Below are positions 1 to 5,304 of a DNA stretch of 8,230 bases, one piece after another (positions within the stretch are counted from its first letter, which is position 1; every line of letters starts with the position of its first letter). The DNA lies in NCBI GenBank assembly GCA_947587775.1, contig CANPYD010000043.1, positions 1 through 8,230 of the forward strand. The letters are read 5' to 3'. The stretch comes from an uncultured Clostridia bacterium (GTDB lineage Bacteria > Bacillota > Clostridia > Christensenellales > Borkfalkiaceae). Both the position numbers and the translations under genes were made by a program. The notes under the pieces were generated by a model that was not told the origin of the DNA, did no database searches, and was given only the letters and a program-made list of their open reading frames with translations.

Positions 1-297
1 GAGCTTCCGCGCGGGAGCGGGGTAAATCGGGACAAAGGGGGGCTCTATGTCGACCTTGATGCCTTCCCCGTGGGGTGCGTCGTCCGTACGAGAAGGGAAG
101 GGGACGAAATTACCCCATACCATGCCCGCAAGGCATCTCTCAAAAAATTTTTGACGAACAGAAAGATCCCCGCGCGGCTCTCCCGCCGTCTTCCCCTGAT
201 CGCAAGGGGGAGCGAAGTGTTTGCCGTCGTCGGCGTAGAGATCGCCGACAGCGTGAAGATTACCGAAACGACGGTGCGGCCGGGCAGGATAGAGTAA
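1..297 (+). CDS. tilS: tRNA(Ile)-lysidine synthetase, C-terminal part (truncated by window start)
   Basis: The frame is open from base 1 to a TAA at 295-297, giving the last 98 residues of a longer protein. TilS is a cytoplasmic ATP-dependent enzyme that attaches lysine to the wobble cytidine (C34) of the minor tRNA-Ile, so that it reads AUA and is charged with isoleucine. The visible part matches the TilS C-terminal domain: a VVRTRREGDEI stretch, then SLKKFLTNRKIPARLSRRLP, then LIARGSEVFAVVGVEIAD. This is the family pattern of an R-x-G-D segment, a 'KK(F/L)-x-x-x-KIP' segment with an arginine before the proline, and a closing 'V-x-x-V-x-G' strand. The catalytic PP-loop domain (SGGxDS) lies upstream, outside the window. 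Adjacency to hpt downstream is the common Firmicute arrangement and supports the call. The end of the protein looks intact. Confidence 0.9.
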   Translation, partial: ELPRGSGVNRDKGGLYVDLDAFPVGCVVRTRREGDEITPYHARKASLKKFLTNRKIPARLSRRLPLIARGSEVFAVVGVEIADSVKITETTVRPGRIE

Positions 298-315
298 AGA
301 ATTCAGAGCGACACC

Positions 316-388
316 GCTTCCCCTTGTAGGGGAAGTACCCGCGCAGCCCCACCTCTTGCTTCCCCTCGTAGGGGAAGTACCCGCGCAG
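316..388. repeat. Two copies of a 31-bp palindrome-containing repeat
   Basis: Copy 1 is 316-346 and copy 2 is 358-388. They are identical except for one base in the hairpin loop. Each begins with a perfect 8-bp inverted repeat, CTTCCCCT/AGGGGAAG, with a 3-base loop (TGT at 325-327, CGT at 367-369), followed by the shared tail TACCCGCGCAG. The sequences diverge after the tail. Copy 1 continues into GCAGCCCCACCT (343-354), the exact reverse complement of the 12 bp spanning each junction of the 40-bp tandem repeat downstream (473-484 and 513-524). No T-run follows either hairpin, so neither is a classical intrinsic terminator. They look like dispersed REP-like elements; this is inference from structure. 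Confidence 0.8.
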
Positions 389-420
389 CGGGGGATAGGG
401 TTTTGGAGAGAGCACGGGCG

Positions 421-450
421 AGGGGGAACCCCTCAGTCACCTGCGGTGAC
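421..450. repeat. Two adjacent small hairpins leading into the tandem repeat
   Basis: AGGGG-GAA-CCCCT (421-433) forms a 5-bp stem and GTCACC-TGC-GGTGAC (436-450) a 6-bp stem, both with three-base loops. The second hairpin uses the first ten bases of the 40-bp tandem unit (441-450) as its right side, so it can form only at the first tandem copy. Neither has a downstream T-run. The stretch between these hairpins and the upstream 31-bp repeats (389-420) is GC-rich and holds nothing I recognise. Confidence 0.6.
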
Positions 451-555
451 AGCTCCCCTGAGAGGGGCGCCAAGGTGGGGCTGCGGTGACAGCTCCCCTG
501 AGAGGGGCGCCAAGGTGGGGCTGCGGTGACAGCTCCCCTGAGAGGGGAGCCGAGG
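441..555. repeat. 40-bp tandem repeat, 2.9 copies, with internal hairpin
   Basis: The unit starting CTGCGGTGACAGCTCCCCTG occurs at 441-480 and 481-520 with no differences. It occurs again from 521, where it matches well to about 555 before degenerating into the hpt leader. Each copy contains the palindrome CCCCT-GAG-AGGGG. In copies 1 and 2 the stem is interrupted by a T/C mismatch (454/468 and 494/508). In copy 3 the position is A, restoring a perfect 8-bp stem GCTCCCCT/AGGGGAGC (532-539 and 543-550). The unit length is not a multiple of three, and the open frames crossing it on either strand have no recognisable protein, so it is non-coding. With the 31-bp repeats it accounts for most of the 286-bp gap between tilS and hpt. 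I see no convincing sigma-70 promoter in that gap, so hpt may be read through from upstream. Confidence 0.9.
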
Positions 556-583
556 ACAGAGAAAGATCACCAAGGAGCAGATC

Positions 584-1123
584 ATGCATAAGGATTGTGA
601 GAGAGTACTCATTACGGAAGAAGAACTTCGCCGCCGCGTGGAGGAGGTCGCGCGCGCCGTCAGCGAGCGATATATGGGCGAAACCCCGATCGTCATCGGG
701 ATCCTGAAGGGGAGCATTATCTTTTTCTCGGATCTGATCCGCCACCTCGATATCCCCATTCAGCTGGATTTTATGTCCGTTTCTTCTTATGGGAACGGGG
801 CGGCCTCGTCGGGGAAGCTCAAGATCAGAAAGGATATCGACAGCGACGTCAAGGGCAGGGACGTCATCCTCGTCGAGGACATCATCGACAGCGGGTTTAC
901 GCTCGCAAACCTCAAAAAGCTGTTTGAGGAGCGCGGCGCACGCTCCGTGTGCATCGTCACCCTGCTCAATAAAAAGGATCGGCGGGAGTACGACGTTCCC
1001 CCCGATTTCAACTGCTTCGACATTGAAAACGAGTTTGTCGTGGGGTATGGGCTGGACTATGACGAACGGTACAGAAATCTGCCCTACATCGGGATCCTCA
1101 AACGGGAGATCTATGAAACATAA
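584..1123 (+). CDS. hpt: Hypoxanthine phosphoribosyltransferase
   Basis: This 179-residue protein is the usual length for bacterial Hpt, a cytoplasmic purine-salvage enzyme. It transfers the phosphoribosyl group of PRPP to hypoxanthine (and typically guanine), giving IMP or GMP and pyrophosphate. Visible motifs are the pyrophosphate loop LKGS at residues 41-44, the flexible-loop Ser-Tyr in SSYGNG (67-72), the PRPP-binding signature VEDIIDSGFTL (97-107) with its acidic pair E98/D99, and a C-terminal VVGYGLDYDERYRNLPYIG block that closes the purine and metal site. The ATG at 584 is preceded by AAGGAG (572-577) at a spacing of 6, and the homologous region starts immediately after it. The gene follows tilS at a repeat-filled distance of 286 bp. 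The TAA stop overlaps the A-tract of a terminator hairpin. I see nothing missing or broken. Confidence 0.97.
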   Translation: MHKDCERVLITEEELRRRVEEVARAVSERYMGETPIVIGILKGSIIFFSDLIRHLDIPIQLDFMSVSSYGNGAASSGKLKIRKDIDSDVKGRDVILVEDIIDSGFTLANLKKLFEERGARSVCIVTLLNKKDRREYDVPPDFNCFDIENEFVVGYGLDYDERYRNLPYIGILKREIYET

Positions 1124-1158
1124 AAAAGAACCGCAGGTCGCAAAGGCCTGCGGTTTTG
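1122..1158. terminator. Bidirectional intrinsic terminator between convergent genes
   Basis: AACCGCAGG (1129-1137) pairs with CCTGCGGTT (1147-1155) across a 9-base loop, a 9-bp stem extendable by a G·U and an A·U pair. On the plus strand it is followed by only four consecutive T (1154-1157), the first two of them in the stem, which is modest for ending hpt. On the minus strand the six A at 1122-1127 become a TTTTTT run directly after the stem, a stronger terminator for the lipoprotein gene, whose stop lies about 15 nt before the hairpin. The A-tract includes the last two bases of the hpt stop codon. Confidence 0.85.
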
Positions 1159-1171
1159 CGTATATTCGGGG

Positions 1172-2149
1172 TTATTTATCGTTGAAAGTCGCCTCTTTCA
1201 GCGTGTAGGTAAACGTGCCGAGCGATTGGATCATGGGATTTTCAAAGCGGAGAAGCACGTTGCGGAAGCGGTTGTCGTTGTCGCTCGTCTTGGCGGCATA
1301 GACAAACAGACGGGTCGGCCCGGGGTTGGTAGTGCTGTAACGGAGTTCGACATGGGCGGTCGTGATCGTATCCTCGACCTTTTCTCCGTTGATGAGGAGC
1401 GAGATCGCTTCCTGTTGGGTGGTGGGGGTCGAAGCGGTGCCCACGCCGATGCAGCGGTTCGTCTGGGGGTCGATCGTGTTGAAGGTGATGGGCGAAGAGG
1501 AAGCGTAATCGATCCCGCGGAGGGCGAAAGCGATCTCCTCATTGTCGAGGAAGGTCCCGTCCGTCTCGAGTTCTATGGTATCTTGCGTCTTGCCCTTGTT
1601 TTCTTCGGGGGCAGCGATGTCCAGTGTGTACTCCGCGGAGCTTCTGTCCTCCGCATAGGTCACGTTGTAAGTATATTCGAACGTCCGCGTGAGTTTTTCC
1701 AAAGAGGGCTCTACCGCGGGGACGGTCGAATGGATGTATTTTTCGCTCCTGAGCGGTTGAAGGGAAGTCCCCGCGCTCAAAAACCAAACGTCGGAGATCA
1801 TGGAGTCCTCGAATGCTTCCTCGGCTTCCGTCTTATAGAAATACCGCCCCGTGAGGGAGAGTTCGGTGTGCAGGTGATAGACGGCGTATGTCTTTCCGTT
1901 CATGGAGAAGGAAGGATCGTCGGTGAGCGTCGTCTCGTAGGTGCCTGCGTCGTATTCCACGGCATAATCGCCGCCGCTGCTCTTGAAAGAGACGTCATAG
2001 ACGAGATGTTCCTCCGTACCCGTGATGTTTTCGCTCGTCGTCTTTGCATACCAGTTCGGGGAGAAGGAGAGCGAGATCGTTCCGCCGCAGCCCGCAAGGA
2101 GCGCGAGCGGCGCGAGGGCGAAGAGGGAAAAGAAGCGTTTGGGTTTCAT
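1172..2149 (-). CDS. Predicted lipoprotein of unknown function
   Basis: The 325-residue product begins with a classical lipoprotein signal: basic MKPKR, a hydrophobic stretch (FFSLFALAPLALLAG), and lipobox LAGC with the lipidated cysteine at residue 21. It is therefore expected to be anchored on the outer face of the cytoplasmic membrane. The mature part starts GGTISLSFSPNWYAKTT and is rich in Thr, Ser, Glu, Asp and Tyr with alternating polar and hydrophobic residues, suggesting a beta-rich extracellular domain. I recognise no enzyme motif, no further membrane segment and no solute-binding signature. There are two Cys in all, C21 and one in QTNRCIGVG. A longer frame reaches an ATG at 2182, but that codon lies inside the -10 box. 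The start at 2149 has a GGAGG 5 nt upstream and places the signal peptide at the N-terminus. The gene is monocistronic, with its own promoter and terminator. Lipoprotein status is solid; function is unknown. Confidence 0.85.
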   Translation of the reverse strand: MKPKRFFSLFALAPLALLAGCGGTISLSFSPNWYAKTTSENITGTEEHLVYDVSFKSSGGDYAVEYDAGTYETTLTDDPSFSMNGKTYAVYHLHTELSLTGRYFYKTEAEEAFEDSMISDVWFLSAGTSLQPLRSEKYIHSTVPAVEPSLEKLTRTFEYTYNVTYAEDRSSAEYTLDIAAPEENKGKTQDTIELETDGTFLDNEEIAFALRGIDYASSSPITFNTIDPQTNRCIGVGTASTPTTQQEAISLLINGEKVEDTITTAHVELRYSTTNPGPTRLFVYAAKTSDNDNRFRNVLLRFENPMIQSLGTFTYTLKEATFNDK

Positions 2150-2154
2150 GTCTG

Positions 2155-2159
2155 CCTCC
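2155..2159 (-). promoter_or_regulatory. Ribosome binding site fixing the lipoprotein start
   Basis: The plus strand reads CCTCC, that is GGAGG on the minus strand, 5 nt before the ATG at 2149-2147. This decides against the upstream in-frame ATG at 2182, which has no Shine-Dalgarno and would sit within the -10 hexamer. Confidence 0.8.
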
Positions 2160-2180
2160 GTGGATTTCTCTGTGAGAGAC

Positions 2181-2209
2181 ATTATACCACATTTTTTTGC
2201 GTTTGTAAA
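2181..2209 (-). promoter_or_regulatory. Sigma-70-type promoter of the lipoprotein gene
   Basis: Read on the minus strand, TTTACA (2209-2204) is followed after a 17-bp spacer by a perfect TATAAT (2186-2181), with a TG one base upstream of the -10 (extended -10). The predicted start is near 2174, leaving a leader of about 25 nt that contains the GGAGG. This is close to consensus for the vegetative sigma factor (SigA), so substantial constitutive transcription is expected. No operator is evident. Confidence 0.8.
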
Positions 2210-2228
2210 AATAAATCGGTGAAATATC

Positions 2229-2245
2229 CCGAAAAATTCCGAAAA
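2229..2245 (+). repeat. Direct repeat CCGAAAA x2 upstream of the addB promoter
   Basis: CCGAAAA occurs at 2229-2235 and again at 2239-2245, exactly 10 bp apart, about one helical turn. The first copy covers the place where a -35 hexamer would be expected for the addB -10 box. It may be a regulator-binding site or chance in an A-rich spacer; no known operator is matched. Confidence 0.35.
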
Positions 2246-2248
2246 GTA

Positions 2249-2257
2249 TGCTATAAT
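2249..2257 (+). promoter_or_regulatory. Extended -10 promoter of the addBA operon
   Basis: TG-C-TATAAT (2249-2257) is a perfect -10 hexamer with the extended-10 TG dinucleotide. At 17 or 18 bp upstream there is no good -35 match, so the extended -10 probably carries recognition. The predicted start is near 2264, giving a leader of about 17 nt with GAGG (2272-2275) 5 nt before the addB ATG. It diverges from the lipoprotein promoter, the two -10 boxes being 65 bp apart. I see no palindromic SOS (LexA) box here. Confidence 0.7.
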
Positions 2258-2280
2258 AAAAGAAAAAATGCGAGGAACCT

Positions 2281-5200
2281 ATGACAAAGATCATCGGCGC
2301 CCCGACTTTGGACGACGCGCTCGAAGAGCTCAGCGTGCAGGTCGTCGGATCGGAGAGGGCGGGGAGAAAGTGCGTCGTCTTCTGTGAAGACAAACTGACG
2401 CTGCTTGCGGAGCGCGCCGTCGTGCGGAACACGGGCGGCACCTTTTTGAGTGAAGTGACGACGTTCGCCCGCTTTCTTTCGGGCGAGCGCGCCGTCCTTT
2501 CCAAACAGGGTTCCGTCATGGCGGTCTCTTCCATTCTCCGCGCCGAGGAAGAGAACCTGCGCTGTTTCAAAAAGAATGCCGCGCAGGTCGTCTATGAGAC
2601 GATCGCCCAACTCCTCTCCTCCCGCGCAGACGCCGAACTTCTGAAAAAAAGTGCAGAAGAGACGGACGGCATGCTCCGCCATAAACTTTCGGACTTGGCG
2701 CTCGTCCTCGAAAAGTACGACGCCTTCCTCAAAGAGAAGGATCTGCTCGACGAAAACGGCTATCTCGCCCTTCTTCCCGCGCGGATCGCCGAAAAACTCG
2801 GGGGGACGGACGTCATCTTCTTCGCCTTTCCTTCCTTTACGAAACAGGCACTCGAGGGAGTCCGCGCCGCCTTATGTTCCGCGGAGAACGTGACGGGGAT
2901 CTTCCTTGCGGGCAGGGGCGCCGCCTACACCAACGAGGCGGCAAGCGCGTTCCGCCGTATCGCGGAGGAGATGGGGGAGACCGTATCCCGCATGCGGAAG
3001 AGTTCTTTGACAGGGGATGCTCTTGCGCTTTCGGAGGGGCTCTTCGATCCCGCCGTCTACGGCAAAGAGAGAAAAACGCCGCAGCATATCCATATTTTCC
3101 GCGCCGCCGACGAGGCGGATGAGATGAATACCGTCTGCGCGCAGATCTGCCGCCTTGTGCGGGAAGAGGGGATGCGCTTCCGCGACATCGCCGTGCTACT
3201 CCCGGACAGCGGACGGCTGCAAAGCGCCGAGCGCGCGCTTGCGGGATACAGGATCCCCTTCTTTTCGGACAGAAAACGCCCCTTCTCGGAGCATCCCTTC
3301 TGCGCCTTTGTGCTTTCGCTCCTCGCCTGTGCGCATGACGGCGGGCTTCCCGAGTCCGTGGACGCGGCGGCGGCAAATGTCTATTTCGGGGAAGCGGACG
3401 AATACCGCAACTATCTTCTCAAATACGGCGGTTACCGCGGCGCCGTCCACCGCGAGATCAAGACGGGGGAGCCCGTCAAGCACTTCTCCTATGAAGCGCT
3501 TGTGCGCGCCCGCGAGAGGATGAAGGCGCTTCTGAGCCTCTTCCCGCGCGAGGGAAAGGGGAAAAAGTATCTTGACGCGATCCGCGCCTGTTACGACCTC
3601 GTCGGCGCAAAGGAGCGCACCGAAAAACTCATGGAGAACTTCGCGGGCGCCGAGCGGGAATTTCTCGACCTTTCCCCGCTCGAGGGGGTGCTCTCCGAGA
3701 TCGACTTCCTCGCCGCCGAAGAGCGGTTTTCCGCCTTTGAGTTCTCTTCCATGCTCAAGAGCGGGCTGGACGCACTCGAGATCGCCATGATCCCGCAGTC
3801 CGCGGACGCCGTGTTCTTGGGGGAAGCGGGCAAGAGCATGTTCGAGCGCGTTCCCGTGCTCTTCTGCCTCGGTATGGACGATTCCGTCCCGCATACTGCG
3901 GACGATACCGCCGTCATTTCGGACGGCGAGATCAAACGGCTCAAAAATTTGTCGCTTGAGATCGAGCCCGCGATCGCCGTCGTCAACGCACGGGCGAGAG
4001 AGAGCTTATATCTGAATCTCTGCGCCTTTTCGGGGGAGCTCTATGCGGGCTGTCCCTATCGCGTCAAGGGGGAGGAAGCACGCCGCGGCTCGGCGTTTCT
4101 CGACTTGGAACGGATGTTTTATCCCATACCCATGCCCGAGAACTACCCCTACGACAGCTGTGAGAGAACCCCTGCGCTCAAAAAACTTTCAACGCTTCGG
4201 GAGGATGTCGAAGCGGGCAGGGAGAGCCCCGAGCGGTTCTCCTCGCTCTACCATGTCCTTGTATCGCGCGGCGAGCGGGAGACGGCGGACAGAATGCTCG
4301 GCGGCGGACAAAAGGGCGCCGTGGGAGATCTTTCCGCCCTGCTCTTTGAAGGAGAGATCTCGCCGACCCTCCTCGAAAGCTACTTTACCTGCCCCTACGC
4401 GGGGTTTGCGTCGCGCGGGCTCCGCCTGCGCGAGCGGGAAGAGCGCAGCGTGCTCGATACGGACACGGGAACCTTTGTCCATACCGTGCTGGAGCGTCTC
4501 GCTCCCCGCTTCAACGAGATCGCGACTGAAGAGGAGTGCCGGACTGCCGCCTGCGACGTTGCGAGGGAGCTTCTCGCTACGCCTCGCTACGCTCCCCTTT
4601 CGGACACGGGCGCGGGCGTCTATACGGCGGAGCGGCTGATACGCGAGTGCGGCGAAGTGACGGCGGCATGCTACCGCCAGCTCATCCATTCGCAGTTCCG
4701 CGTGCTCGATACCGAGAAAAAAGTGGATCTGCCTCTTCTGGCGCTCAGCGGACGGGCGGACCGCATCGACGCCGCCGATGGCTTTGTCCGCGTCATCGAC
4801 TACAAGACGGGCGCCATCGACGACACGGCGACCGCCTACTATACGGGAAGAAAGTTGCAGCTCGAGCTCTATCTTCTTGCCGTCTCCGGAGAAAAGACGC
4901 CCGCGGGCGCCTTCTACTTCCCCGCGCAGGAAAATTTCTCGGAATCTCCCGAGGACCGATACCGCATGAAGGGGTTCTTCATGAAAGAGGATGACGTCCT
5001 CACCCGCATGGATACCCTTCGGACGGAGGGCAAGAGCGCCTTCTACGACGGCGGGGGAAGATCGGAAAAGGGTCTCCCCAAGGGCGAATTCGAGGATTTC
5101 CTCGGGTATTCCCTTCTCGTCTCCGAGCAGGCGGTGCGGGAGATGAAGGCGGGGAACATTTCCCCCTCGCCCTACGGCGAAGCGTGTTCGTACTGTAAAT

Positions 5201-5304
5201 TCAAGGGTATGTGCGGATTTTCGGGCAGCGTGCGCAAGGAGAGCGCCGTCAGCCCCGCGGAGATCGTCAGAATCGTCAGGCGCGAAAGGGGGGAGGAGGA
5301 ATGA
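2281..5304 (+). CDS. addB: ATP-dependent helicase/nuclease subunit B (AddB)
   Basis: This 1007-residue protein is the AddB half of the AddAB complex, which resects double-strand DNA ends and, in characterised homologues, recognises Chi to prepare 3' tails for RecA. AddB-like segments include FRDIAVLLPD (near 300-309) and VPVLFCLGM (near 524-532). The C-terminal RecB-type nuclease shows H734 in GTFVHTVLE, D827 in GRADR, D840 and K842 in VIDYKTG, and Q860/Y864 in QLELY. The four iron-sulfur cysteines are C704 (in FTCPY) plus C969, C972 and C978 in the C-x2-C-x5-C arrangement known from Bacillus AddB, which separates it from RexB proteins lacking the cluster. It is shorter than the roughly 1,160-residue Bacillus protein. 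The N-terminus (MTKIIGAPTLDDALEEL) lacks the G-x-x-G-x-G-K-(S/T) Walker A found there. It is the first gene of the operon, and its last codons overlap addA. Confidence 0.95.
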   Translation: MTKIIGAPTLDDALEELSVQVVGSERAGRKCVVFCEDKLTLLAERAVVRNTGGTFLSEVTTFARFLSGERAVLSKQGSVMAVSSILRAEEENLRCFKKNAAQVVYETIAQLLSSRADAELLKKSAEETDGMLRHKLSDLALVLEKYDAFLKEKDLLDENGYLALLPARIAEKLGGTDVIFFAFPSFTKQALEGVRAALCSAENVTGIFLAGRGAAYTNEAASAFRRIAEEMGETVSRMRKSSLTGDALALSEGLFDPAVYGKERKTPQHIHIFRAADEADEMNTVCAQICRLVREEGMRFRDIAVLLPDSGRLQSAERALAGYRIPFFSDRKRPFSEHPFCAFVLSLLACAHDGGLPESVDAAAANVYFGEADEYRNYLLKYGGYRGAVHREIKTGEPVKHFSYEALVRARERMKALLSLFPREGKGKKYLDAIRACYDLVGAKERTEKLMENFAGAEREFLDLSPLEGVLSEIDFLAAEERFSAFEFSSMLKSGLDALEIAMIPQSADAVFLGEAGKSMFERVPVLFCLGMDDSVPHTADDTAVISDGEIKRLKNLSLEIEPAIAVVNARARESLYLNLCAFSGELYAGCPYRVKGEEARRGSAFLDLERMFYPIPMPENYPYDSCERTPALKKLSTLREDVEAGRESPERFSSLYHVLVSRGERETADRMLGGGQKGAVGDLSALLFEGEISPTLLESYFTCPYAGFASRGLRLREREERSVLDTDTGTFVHTVLERLAPRFNEIATEEECRTAACDVARELLATPRYAPLSDTGAGVYTAERLIRECGEVTAACYRQLIHSQFRVLDTEKKVDLPLLALSGRADRIDAADGFVRVIDYKTGAIDDTATAYYTGRKLQLELYLLAVSGEKTPAGAFYFPAQENFSESPEDRYRMKGFFMKEDDVLTRMDTLRTEGKSAFYDGGGRSEKGLPKGEFEDFLGYSLLVSEQAVREMKAGNISPSPYGEACSYCKFKGMCGFSGSVRKESAVSPAEIVRIVRRERGEEE
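5291..5304 (+). promoter_or_regulatory. addB/addA ATGA overlap with internal ribosome binding site
   Basis: The addA ATG (5301-5303) overlaps the addB TGA (5302-5304), a 4-bp overlap typical of translational coupling. A purine-rich GGGAGGAGGA (5291-5300), inside the last addB codons, provides the Shine-Dalgarno; its GGAGG (5292-5296) lies 4 nt before the start. The arrangement would keep the two subunits near equal amounts. Confidence 0.85.

Noticed and set aside
317..335. Intrinsic terminator for tilS
   Set aside because: The 8-bp stem is strong, but the sequence after it is AG-TACCCGCGCAG with no T-run. The same hairpin recurs 42 bp later, which fits a repeat better.
316..550. CRISPR array
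   Set aside because: The repeats are either directly tandem (no spacers) or present in only two copies. There are no unique spacers of regular length and no cas genes in the window.
433..759. Minus-strand frames of 102-108 codons with repeated PLSGELSPQPHLGAPLRG-like peptides
   Set aside because: The repeated peptide is just the 40-bp DNA repeat read in changing frames. The frames run antisense into hpt and have no supporting ribosome binding site.
2149..2182. Upstream ATG at 2182 as start of the lipoprotein
   Set aside because: The codon is part of the TATAAT box, has no Shine-Dalgarno, and would put 11 polar residues in front of the basic n-region of the signal peptide.
1226..2284. 352-codon open frame on the plus strand opposite the lipoprotein gene
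   Set aside because: It is the antisense shadow of a gene with a signal peptide, promoter, ribosome binding site and terminator. Its translation is a low-complexity Gly/Val/Arg/Glu-rich protein, and its end runs through the AT-rich divergent promoter region.
2251..2682. Minus-strand 143-codon frame opposite the start of addB
   Set aside because: It is antisense to conserved addB coding sequence, has no recognisable domain, and extends across the addB promoter.
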